DNA from: Alphaproteobacteria bacterium
Lineage (GTDB): Bacteria > Pseudomonadota > Alphaproteobacteria > RF32 > CAG-239
DNA length: 19,962 bases
Reading direction: 5' to 3'
NCBI GenBank assembly: GCA_017963715.1
Contig: JAGCTK010000129.1
Location: forward strand, 1-19,962
The notes beneath the pieces were generated by a model that was not told the DNA's origin, ran no database searches, and saw only the letters and a list, made by a program, of their open reading frames with translations. Within the stretch, counting starts at the first letter, position 1. Each line of letters starts with the position of its first letter. The translations under genes were made by a program, and so were the position numbers. Positions 1 to 7,196 of the stretch are shown here, piece by piece.

Positions 1-491
1 GCGCATCGATGATTATGCTCTATACGGCATCAACTGTTTATCATGCGGTTCCGAGTGCCAAGGCAAAGCAGGTCTTGAAAAAATTTGACCATATTTCAAT
101 TTATTATTTGATTGCAGGCTCATATACGCCTTTCTTGCTTGTCAATCTGCGCGGGGCGCTTGGTTGGGTGATTTTCGGGATTATTTGGTTTTTGGCACTT
201 TTGGGAACGGTGCTTAAACTGGTTTTGCCCTCAAACGGGACGAAAGTTTGGTCAATCACATTGTATCTTGCGATGGGCTGGCTGATTGTTTTTGCAACAA
301 AACCGTTGTTGGCACATTTAAATCATCTCGGTTTGGTATTTCTGATTTTGGGCGGTCTCTTTTATACCGGCGGCGTATTCTTTTATGTGATGAAAAAGAA
401 AAAATACACGCATGCGATTTGGCACTTTTTTGTGTTGGCCGGAACGATTATGCACTTTTTTGCCATTTTGTATGGTTGCGTTTTGATTTAA
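1..491 (+). CDS. Hemolysin III / PAQR family membrane protein (5' end outside the window)
   Basis: The reading frame is open to the left window edge (codons Ala-Ser precede the first Met at position 9), so this is a 3' fragment; about 50 residues typical of the family (normally about 210) are missing. The visible part has the hemolysin III signatures: an ASTVYHA stretch near the start, then KKFDHISIYYLIAGSYTPF, and near the C-terminus a HAIWHFFVLAG segment. These His and Asp residues are the conserved putative metal-site residues of the PAQR/HlyIII superfamily. Around five hydrophobic membrane-spanning segments are visible, so the protein is an inner-membrane protein. Despite the family name, a haemolytic role is not established for most members, and I cannot assign a substrate. 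It ends 18 nt before a HAD hydrolase gene on the same strand, which may be cotranscribed. Confidence 0.88.
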   Translation, partial: ASMIMLYTASTVYHAVPSAKAKQVLKKFDHISIYYLIAGSYTPFLLVNLRGALGWVIFGIIWFLALLGTVLKLVLPSNGTKVWSITLYLAMGWLIVFATKPLLAHLNHLGLVFLILGGLFYTGGVFFYVMKKKKYTHAIWHFFVLAGTIMHFFAILYGCVLI

Positions 492-509
492 TATCTGAAG
501 GTTGAGCGG

Positions 510-1184
510 ATGATTAAAAATATTATTTGGGATGTTGACGGCGTTTTAGCCAATTTGAACGAAGCATATTTTTATTTTTTGAAAAATCATCCGAAATACA
601 AATCACTGTATGCTGATTTAACATGGGAAGAATTGCCCGTTGTTTTGCCGATAGATGAAAAATACGGTGCTTTGGAACTTAAAACGCATCCGGCGATGGG
701 GAACGAGTTGGATCATGATTTTTGCCACTCGCCCGAATTTTTCACGCACAGGCCTTTATATGACGGCGCTGTTGAGGCACTCAAAAGATTTCATGCCAAA
801 GGGTTGACGCAACTCACATTGTCGGCAACTTTTGATGTCAAAGCCAAACGAAAACTTTTGAATGATTTATTGTCCGATGTGACCGATTTTTTAATCATTG
901 AATGTGTCGAGCACGGCGCATTGATGCATGATACGGCCAAAGTGGATATGCTTAAAATTTGTTTTGAAAAATATCATTTGAAAGCCGACGAAACGATTTT
1001 GGTCGATGACAGAATTTATAATCAATATGCGGCGATAGAAGCAGGGGCGCATCCGGTGCGCTTTCGGCCGGAATTTACGACAGATTTGCCCGACAATCTC
1101 AAATGGATTGAAGAAGTTGAGAGTTACAATCAGTTGGAACAACTCATTGATGATGTCAACGCCGGCCGCAAAACCCTGAGATAA
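510..1184 (+). CDS. HAD-superfamily hydrolase (putative phosphatase)
   Basis: This 224-residue soluble protein carries the four HAD motifs in order. Motif I is DVDGVLAN, with nucleophile Asp8 and acid/base Asp10. Motif II is the Ser of LTLSATFD (Ser105). Motif III is Lys144 in HDTAKVDML. Motif IV is LVDDR (Asp166 and Asp167). This is the catalytic layout of Mg-dependent phosphohydrolases that form an aspartyl-phosphate intermediate. About 80 residues lie between motifs I and II, enough for a small helical C1-type cap that would set specificity. The substrate cannot be read from sequence. The second Asp is followed by Gly-Val rather than the common Gly-Thr, which is frequent among phosphatase members. 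The ATG lies 18 nt after the hemolysin III gene, with only a weak GAAGG-like ribosome site, so translation may depend on the upstream gene. Confidence 0.85.
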   Translation: MIKNIIWDVDGVLANLNEAYFYFLKNHPKYKSLYADLTWEELPVVLPIDEKYGALELKTHPAMGNELDHDFCHSPEFFTHRPLYDGAVEALKRFHAKGLTQLTLSATFDVKAKRKLLNDLLSDVTDFLIIECVEHGALMHDTAKVDMLKICFEKYHLKADETILVDDRIYNQYAAIEAGAHPVRFRPEFTTDLPDNLKWIEEVESYNQLEQLIDDVNAGRKTLR

Positions 1185-1189
1185 TTTTT

Positions 1190-1215
1190 AAAAAATCATG
1201 TTTTTTTGATTTTTT
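1190..1215 (+). terminator. A/T-rich hairpin, possible weak terminator
   Basis: AAAAAATCA (1190-1198) is the exact reverse complement of TGATTTTTT (1207-1215), giving a 9-bp stem with an 8-nt T-rich loop just after the HAD gene stop. The stem contains a single G-C pair, so it would be weak. It could end the upstream transcript, or it may be a chance result of local A/T richness. Confidence 0.3.
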
Positions 1216-1262
1216 TATGCTATAACGACGTATATGATTTTGCTTTTGAAAAGGAAAATGAA

Positions 1263-4200
1263 ATGCCGCAAAGCATATTAAAATCAAGACGTTTTTTGCC
1301 TTTGCTGATAACGCAATTTTTTGGCGCTTTGAACGACAATCTTTTTAAAAATGCGCTGCTATTGATGGTGACAGTTAAGATGGCGCAGCAAGCGGCGGTG
1401 TTGTCAAATGTGATCGCCGGGCTTTTTATTTTGCCGTTTTTTATTTTTTCGGCCACGGCGGGTGAAATTTCGGATAAGTATGACAAATCAAGAATTGCAC
1501 AAATTTTGAAAGTCACCGAACTTGTCTTGATGGTTATGGCAGCGATTGTATATACATGGCAAAGTTTGTGGGGCTTGATTTTGCTGCTTTTTTTGATGGG
1601 GACGCAATCGACATTTTTCGGGCCGGTCAAATATGCCTTATTGCCGGCGCATTTAAAATCCGAAGAATTGGCACTCGGCAATGCCTATATCGAAGCCACG
1701 ACATATTTGGCGATTTTGGCGGGATTGATATTGGGAACATTGTTGCCGCTTCCTGCCGTGCTGGGACTTTTGATAACAATGGCGGCAACGGGACTGGTTT
1801 CATCTTTGTATATTCCGCAAACGCAAGCGGCAAGAAAAGATGCTAAAATCCATAAAAACATCATCACCGCAACACTCAATACACTCAAAATTATTCGTCA
1901 GGACAGAACGGTATTTTTGTGCATTTTAGGGGCAACTTGGTTTTGGATGATCGGCGCATTTGTCGTGGTGCAGATTTATCCGCTATCGGGCAATGTATTA
2001 AATGTTGCCAACACGGTGATAACGTTCTTTTTAATTTTGTTTTCGGTCGGGGTGGCTTGCGGCTCTGTGTTTTGCGGGCACCTGATGAAAGGAAGCGTGC
2101 ATGCAACCTATACGCCTTTGAGTGCCTTGATCATGGGTGTGTGCTTTTACGTTTTATATTTATTGACGGATCATTACCCGACACCCGATACACCGGTTAC
2201 GCTTGCACACTTTTTTAGTGCGCCGCACGCTTTTAGTATCAGTCTTGCCATTTTTGTGATGGCGTTTTTCGGCGGCTTGTATATTGTGCCGCTTAACACG
2301 GTGATGCAAAAAAAGGCATCTAAGGCATATTTGGCAACCGTCATCGGCGGCAATAACATCTTTAATGCGCTCGGAATGGTTTTGATAGCGGTTTTGACGA
2401 TTATTCTGTTGTCGGTGGGTTTGAGTATTTCCGAACTCTTTTTGGCTGTTGCCGTATTGAGCGTGTTTGTCTTTTTGTGTATTTGCGAACTTTTGCCCGG
2501 CGCATTTTGGCGCTCTGTTTTAAGAAGTATTTTTGAACTCTTATTTAAAGTGGATGTTAAAGGTGTCCAAAATATCAAAAAAGCCGGTAAAAGAGTGTTG
2601 TTTGTGGCAAACCACACATCACTGCTCGACGGCTTGCTCTTGGCGGCATTTATGGATGATGATGTCACATTTGCCGTTAATACAATGTGGGCCAAGAAAA
2701 AAATTATGAAATTTTTTGCGCACTTTGTGCATTTTGCCCCTTTAAATCCGACAAACCCGATGTCAATGCGCACATTGATTGCCGACATCAAAGAGGGCAA
2801 GCGTGTGATGATTTTCCCCGAAGGACGTATCACGACGACCGGCGGTTTGATGAAAATTTATGAAGGGGCAGGGATGATTGCTTTTAAGTCGGATGCGCGT
2901 GTCGTGCCGGTCAAAATCAGCGGCGCCAATATGAGTAAATTTTCGTATTTGAAAACAAAGATGAAGACACGCTGCTGTCCGAAAATCGAATTAACGTTTT
3001 TAAAGCCGGTGCGCCTCAAGGCACCTGATAATTTATTGCCGCGCCAACAAAGACACTATATTTGTATGCGGCTTTATGATGTGATGATTAATATGCTTTA
3101 TCGGACAACGCCTGTTGATGAGCATATTTTTAATATGTTGCTCAAGGCATCCAAATTGTACGGGGCGGAACACAAAATTGCCGAGGACATCAACAGAAAA
3201 CCGCTAACCTATGCAGAGCTGATCAAAAAATCTTATGTGTTGGGGTATGCGTTGGCGCAAGACCTTGCAAATCAAAATTATGTCGGCGTGATGTTGCCGA
3301 ACAGCCTTGCGGATTTGGTGTGTTTTTACGGGCTGGAAAGCGTTGATAAAATTCCGGTGATGCTTAATTTTTCATTTGGTCTTGCGCAAGCAACGGCCTG
3401 TCTTAAAGCCTTGGAACTCAAAACAATCATTTCATCGCGTGCATTTGTCGAAAAAGCAGGCTTAAACGAAATGGTTGAAATGTTTGTGGCGCAAGGTGTC
3501 AAAATCATTTTTCTTGAAGATTTTGCCCATAGCATCAATATCAAGACAAAATGTATCGGATGGTTTCATTATCAAATGCGTCAAAAACCGAAGAGTAAGG
3601 CGGATGATACAGCAGTTGTTCTGTTTACATCCGGTTCAGAAGGCTTGCCGAAAGCCGTGCTTTTAAGCCATAAAAATTTGTTGGCCAATCGTGCGCAATT
3701 GCTCAGTGTGCTTGCCGTCAATCCGTCGGATGTGTTTTTTAATGCGTTGCCGATGTTCCATTCATTCGGGTTGGGTATTGGCGGTGTGGCAACCGTGTTG
3801 TCGGGTATTAAAACATTTTTCTATCCTTCGCCTTTGCATTATCGCATTGTGCCCGAAATGATATATGATACAAATGCAACCATTATTTGCGGGACGGATA
3901 CGTTTTTTTACGGTTATGCACGCAAAGGCCATCCGTATGACTTTTTCCACTTAAAATATGCGATTGTTGGCGGTGAAAAACTGAAAACCCGTACAGCTGA
4001 GTTGTTTATGAAAAAATTCGGTGTACGCATTATGGAAGGGTACGGTGCGACGGAAACATCGCCGGTGATTGCACTCAATACGCCGATGAATTATAAAGAA
4101 AATACCGTCGGACGCGTTCTGCCCGGTATTACGTATAAAATCGAAAAAGTTGCAGGTATTGAAGATGGCGGTCTCTTAAAAGTTAAAGCCGATAATGTGA

Positions 4201-4634
4201 TGAAAGGGTATATTTTGCCGGGTGAGCCGCTTGTCGTGCAACCTGTCAAAGACGGATGGTATGACACAGGTGATATTGTTGTTGAAGATGAAGACGGCTT
4301 TATCAGCATTTTAGGACGCGTCAAACGTTTTGCAAAAATCGCGGGCGAAATGGTGTCACTGGCCGCGGTCGAGAGTGTGCTTGAAAAATTGTTTGCCTCG
4401 TCAAAAGGCGGTGTTGTTGCCGTCAAAGATGACAGAAAAGGCGAAAAATTGGTGTTTGTGACCAATGACGAAACAGCCGATATAGAGCAAATCAAACAAT
4501 TTTTTAAGGCGCAGCAACTCAGCGAATTATGGATGCCTAAAAGCGTTGTTTATATGAAAAATCCACCGCTTCTCGGTAATGGAAAATTTGATTATTTGAG
4601 TGTGCAAAAAATCATTGAAGAAATGAAACCTTAA
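1263..4634 (+). CDS. aas: LplT-PlsC-Aas fusion: lysophospholipid transporter / acyltransferase / acyl-ACP synthetase
   Basis: This 1123-residue inner-membrane protein probably recycles lysophospholipids (2-acyl-glycerophosphoethanolamine type): flip inward, then re-acylate. Residues 1 to about 415 are an MFS transporter like LplT, starting with FFGALNDNLFKNA and showing about 12 hydrophobic segments. Residues about 425-610 are a PlsC-type acyltransferase, with the HX4D motif NHTSLLDG (His451, Asp456) and FPEGR (518-522). The rest is an AMP-forming acyl-ACP synthetase: TSGSEGLPK (789-797), GYGATE (926-931), YDTGD (1000-1004) and the C-terminal catalytic Lys1108 in GNGKFDY. E. coli encodes LplT and Aas as separate proteins; here all three activities are one chain. 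I chose ATG 1263 because AAGGAA lies 6 nt upstream and the transporter homology begins at once; in-frame TTG 1206 has no such support. The exact substrate is inferred from family. Confidence 0.9.
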   Translation: MPQSILKSRRFLPLLITQFFGALNDNLFKNALLLMVTVKMAQQAAVLSNVIAGLFILPFFIFSATAGEISDKYDKSRIAQILKVTELVLMVMAAIVYTWQSLWGLILLLFLMGTQSTFFGPVKYALLPAHLKSEELALGNAYIEATTYLAILAGLILGTLLPLPAVLGLLITMAATGLVSSLYIPQTQAARKDAKIHKNIITATLNTLKIIRQDRTVFLCILGATWFWMIGAFVVVQIYPLSGNVLNVANTVITFFLILFSVGVACGSVFCGHLMKGSVHATYTPLSALIMGVCFYVLYLLTDHYPTPDTPVTLAHFFSAPHAFSISLAIFVMAFFGGLYIVPLNTVMQKKASKAYLATVIGGNNIFNALGMVLIAVLTIILLSVGLSISELFLAVAVLSVFVFLCICELLPGAFWRSVLRSIFELLFKVDVKGVQNIKKAGKRVLFVANHTSLLDGLLLAAFMDDDVTFAVNTMWAKKKIMKFFAHFVHFAPLNPTNPMSMRTLIADIKEGKRVMIFPEGRITTTGGLMKIYEGAGMIAFKSDARVVPVKISGANMSKFSYLKTKMKTRCCPKIELTFLKPVRLKAPDNLLPRQQRHYICMRLYDVMINMLYRTTPVDEHIFNMLLKASKLYGAEHKIAEDINRKPLTYAELIKKSYVLGYALAQDLANQNYVGVMLPNSLADLVCFYGLESVDKIPVMLNFSFGLAQATACLKALELKTIISSRAFVEKAGLNEMVEMFVAQGVKIIFLEDFAHSINIKTKCIGWFHYQMRQKPKSKADDTAVVLFTSGSEGLPKAVLLSHKNLLANRAQLLSVLAVNPSDVFFNALPMFHSFGLGIGGVATVLSGIKTFFYPSPLHYRIVPEMIYDTNATIICGTDTFFYGYARKGHPYDFFHLKYAIVGGEKLKTRTAELFMKKFGVRIMEGYGATETSPVIALNTPMNYKENTVGRVLPGITYKIEKVAGIEDGGLLKVKADNVMKGYILPGEPLVVQPVKDGWYDTGDIVVEDEDGFISILGRVKRFAKIAGEMVSLAAVESVLEKLFASSKGGVVAVKDDRKGEKLVFVTNDETADIEQIKQFFKAQQLSELWMPKSVVYMKNPPLLGNGKFDYLSVQKIIEEMKP

Positions 4635-4651
4635 GCAAAGCAAAAAAAAGA

Positions 4652-4680
4652 TTGATTCAGACAAAAATAATGTGTATAAT
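4652..4680 (+). promoter_or_regulatory. Sigma-70 type promoter for the cysteine-rich protein gene
   Basis: TTGATT (4652-4657), 17 bp, then a perfect TATAAT (4675-4680). The predicted transcription start near 4687 leaves a leader of about 30 nt, with GGAGG at 4706-4710 before ATG 4717. The match and position are good, so this gene probably starts its own transcript. Confidence 0.65.
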
Positions 4681-4716
4681 ATAAGCAATGTGGAATTGTT
4701 TTGTTGGAGGCGGTTT

Positions 4717-6825
4717 ATGAGAACGTTGCTATTATGGGGGTTGTTGGTCTTTTCGTACACGGCAACCGCGCAAGCCCAGCAGTGTGGAGACAACTGTTTG
4801 GAAGAAGTGCCGTCATGTCAAGCGCTTGGCTATAGTCCGAGCGCGCTTTTGTCTTGTTCGGAAGGATATGTGACATGCCCGTACGATTCGGATTATGTGT
4901 GGTGTAAAACTTATAACTGCGTCGATGGCGGCTTGTTTAATCTGGAAGATGTTAAGGCTCAACAAGAGCAAGGTTTTACGTGCTATGAAACGCCATTTCA
5001 CGAGCAGACATGTTATACGTGCATGAAAGATAATGCCAATCCGTGTGTATGGACCGTAGCCAATGCCGGTACGGCCGAGTTGCAAAATGACTGCGGCAAC
5101 GGTACTTATGAAACGTGCGTCAGCAAATGCGAAGATGCGGATATTCCGAGCGGCGCCGGCGTGATACCCGTCAGACAACTGTGTCAGGCTTGCGGTAAGT
5201 CAAAGACTGTGGTGACGGGGTATACTTGCCACAGCGATTACAGAGATACGGGCGCCGGTTGTGAATTTATTGAATGTCCGGAGGGTTCAAGCACCGAATT
5301 AACAGATTGTGCTAATCAAAATGACGTGATTTATCCTGAAGGTTGGATGTTGACCACCACGGGATATAGAAGCGGCGGCAAAGATTGTAAAAAGTGCGTT
5401 GAAAAAGCCTGTGATCCGGACTATACAACCGAACCGGCATGTTTGGATAACCCGGAATATATTATTCTGGACCGTGGTTATTCAGGTAACTACTCATGCA
5501 GAAAATGTGAATCAATCGGGTGTAATGCACCTTACAGTTCCAACTATCTGAATGTCGGCAGTTGCCCGCAGTTGAATGCGCCAGGTTGGAATGCCCAATT
5601 TGCCTGGAGTCTTGAACCTCACAGCACGATTGCCGGATGCGGTCGATGTGTGGCATTGGTATGTCCGGATACTTATGAGCCGATGGATTCGATTAATGAT
5701 TGTGCTGTCGAACATCCTCAAGGATATAATTTCGTCACGGCTAACGGACGATTTTCCGGTACGCAATACTGTGCTAAATGTGAGCCAAAGACATGTGAAG
5801 GTGAGATGGCAACTAATTTGACGTTGGCAGACTGCGCTGCAAGGCCGGCCTATTCATCAACCATCGGTTTGAATGTGAGCGGTTCGGGCGCGTATGCGGG
5901 TGAAAATGAATGCTTAAAATGTGTCTGTGATACGGCACATGAGGGCTGTACTTTTACGTCAACACCAATTGCCGGTAAAACGCTTGTCGGTACGGGCGGC
6001 GAAGGCAAGAATGTGTGTTGTGACGGTAGTTTCAGAACATGTACCAACAAGTCATGTACAGGTCAAAAGACCACACCGCCGAATGCAAAAACGGTGACCA
6101 CGTGCACGGCCTGTGGCGATACCTATTATACGGTGACATCTTGCGTTGAAGGATATACGCTTCAAGGTAATACCTGTGTGAAAGATTCGTGTTCAAGTTA
6201 CGGCTTGATTAATCCTTCGGATTGCAGCGGTGCGGGATATATCTGTATCCAAGATCCGACACATCCGAATTGTTGTAAATCACAGGCTCAAAACGGATGC
6301 CGTGCCAGAACGTGTTCGGATCATCACAGCACATATCTGCAAAAAACGGGCGGTTCCGATCAATGTCCGGCCGGATACAAAAAGACAGACCATGACGGTT
6401 TGGCTTCCGGCACATCAACGATTAATTGCTATGACTGCGATGAATGCTTGACATATACCGGATGGTATAACAGCACACCTTACGGTGCAGCGACGGTTGA
6501 TGAAGGATATTCTTGCGAACAAAAATTGTATTGTGCAACATCTTGTGTCCAAGGGTATGATATTGTCGGTTGCGGTTGTGTTGAAAAAGAATGTCCCGGC
6601 TTTGGTACGGTGAATAATGCCGATGCGGATGTAATGAAGTATTTTGCATATACCGCTTGTCACCATGGTTTGGAAACCTTGTATAAGGTTACGGGCTGTG
6701 CCGACGGTTACACATTAAAGAGTGAGTGTGTCGCACCTAAAACGTGGACCGAAGATCACGCATCGGTGACTAACACCATCAGCGGTGTCGCCACAACATA
6801 TGAATGCGGTGTTTGCGAAGATTAA
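4717..6825 (+). CDS. Secreted cysteine-rich modular protein, function unknown
   Basis: A 702-residue protein with about 70 cysteines (one in ten residues) and a clear Sec signal peptide: MRT, a Leu-rich core, then AQA with cleavage after residue 20. From about residue 187 to 402 a module repeats five times: C-x(9-13)-C-x(18-25)-C-x2-C-x4-C. CxxC pairs sit at 224/227, 261/264, 308/311, 352/355 and 399/402, spaced 37-47 residues apart. The C-terminal third has another recurring motif, C-x2-GY-[TD]-[LI]-x(3-5)-C, at residues 476, 610 and 661, resembling loops of EGF-like or growth-factor-receptor-like Cys-rich repeats. There is no C-terminal Phe barrel signal, LPXTG, catalytic motif or membrane segment beyond the signal. 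It would act in the periplasm, on the surface or outside the cell, stabilised by disulfides or binding metal. ATG 4717 was chosen for its GGAGG site and the signal peptide start. No homologous function is recognised. Confidence 0.85.
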   Translation: MRTLLLWGLLVFSYTATAQAQQCGDNCLEEVPSCQALGYSPSALLSCSEGYVTCPYDSDYVWCKTYNCVDGGLFNLEDVKAQQEQGFTCYETPFHEQTCYTCMKDNANPCVWTVANAGTAELQNDCGNGTYETCVSKCEDADIPSGAGVIPVRQLCQACGKSKTVVTGYTCHSDYRDTGAGCEFIECPEGSSTELTDCANQNDVIYPEGWMLTTTGYRSGGKDCKKCVEKACDPDYTTEPACLDNPEYIILDRGYSGNYSCRKCESIGCNAPYSSNYLNVGSCPQLNAPGWNAQFAWSLEPHSTIAGCGRCVALVCPDTYEPMDSINDCAVEHPQGYNFVTANGRFSGTQYCAKCEPKTCEGEMATNLTLADCAARPAYSSTIGLNVSGSGAYAGENECLKCVCDTAHEGCTFTSTPIAGKTLVGTGGEGKNVCCDGSFRTCTNKSCTGQKTTPPNAKTVTTCTACGDTYYTVTSCVEGYTLQGNTCVKDSCSSYGLINPSDCSGAGYICIQDPTHPNCCKSQAQNGCRARTCSDHHSTYLQKTGGSDQCPAGYKKTDHDGLASGTSTINCYDCDECLTYTGWYNSTPYGAATVDEGYSCEQKLYCATSCVQGYDIVGCGCVEKECPGFGTVNNADADVMKYFAYTACHHGLETLYKVTGCADGYTLKSECVAPKTWTEDHASVTNTISGVATTYECGVCED

Positions 6826-6860
6826 AAGCGCATCTTTTAAAAAACACCTTCTTGAAAATC

Positions 6861-6908
6861 AAATTTTTGCTCATATATCTGTCGGGTATTGAGCAAAAAT
6901 TTTTTTAT
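6861..6908 (+). terminator. Hairpin with T-run between the Cys-rich gene and DUF378 gene (terminator or attenuator)
   Basis: AAATTTTTGCTCA (6861-6873) is a perfect 13-bp inverted repeat of TGAGCAAAAATTT (6890-6902), with a 16-nt loop and T residues at 6900-6906. It lies 35 nt after the stop of the Cys-rich gene and only 10 nt before the AAAGGAG of the next gene. It could end the upstream transcript. Its position directly upstream of the next ribosome site also allows an attenuator or RNA-stability role. Confidence 0.55.
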
Positions 6909-6926
6909 CAAAAAGGAGAAAACAGC

Positions 6927-7139
6927 ATGCAGTATCTTTCTAAAATTGCTTTATGGCTCACGATTATCGGTGCTTTGAATTGGGGCTTGGTGGGCATATT
7001 TAATTTTAATTTAGTCAGTGCGATTTTCGGCGACATGAGTCTATTGGCGCGAATTGTTTATATCTTGGTCGGCTTATCGGCCATTTGGCTGATTTATGCC
7101 GAATTTATCCCCGATACCGTTGTGATTGAAAAAAGATAA
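6927..7139 (+). CDS. DUF378 family small membrane protein
   Basis: A 70-residue protein starting at ATG 6927, preceded by a strong AAAAGGAG site at 6911-6918. It has two hydrophobic segments (roughly residues 5-30 and 38-60) and the DUF378 hallmark in the first helix, WLTIIGALNWGLVGI. Family members (B. subtilis YuzA-like) are two-helix membrane proteins of unknown function and about this length, so the protein is complete. A longer in-frame reading to the left would run through the hairpin and lacks a ribosome site, so I reject it. It is followed by a strong terminator and faces the RND operon tail to tail. No function can be proposed beyond membrane location. Confidence 0.88.
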   Translation: MQYLSKIALWLTIIGALNWGLVGIFNFNLVSAIFGDMSLLARIVYILVGLSAIWLIYAEFIPDTVVIEKR

Positions 7140-7156
7140 GATATCCGTCATATATC

Positions 7157-7189
7157 AAAAACCCGCCGTTTGGTAAGCGGCGGGTTTAA
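7157..7189. terminator. Bidirectional rho-independent terminator
   Basis: AAACCCGCCG (7159-7168) pairs perfectly with CGGCGGGTTT (7178-7187) around a 9-nt loop. T-rich tracts occur on both exits: TTTAAT on the plus strand, and TTTTTGATA on the minus strand. It sits between the stops of the DUF378 gene and the leftward RND pump gene, so it can serve both. Confidence 0.9.
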
Positions 7190-7196
7190 TGGTGTC

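Noticed and set aside
2174..2833. 219-codon leftward open frame inside the LplT-Aas gene
   Set aside because: It lies wholly opposite strongly conserved transporter and acyltransferase motifs and has no family resemblance; it is an antisense shadow.
4717..6825. Cys-rich gene as a low-complexity or misassembled repeat
   Set aside because: The modules share Cys spacing but differ widely in sequence, the frame is uninterrupted for 702 codons, and signal peptide, promoter and ribosome site are all in place.
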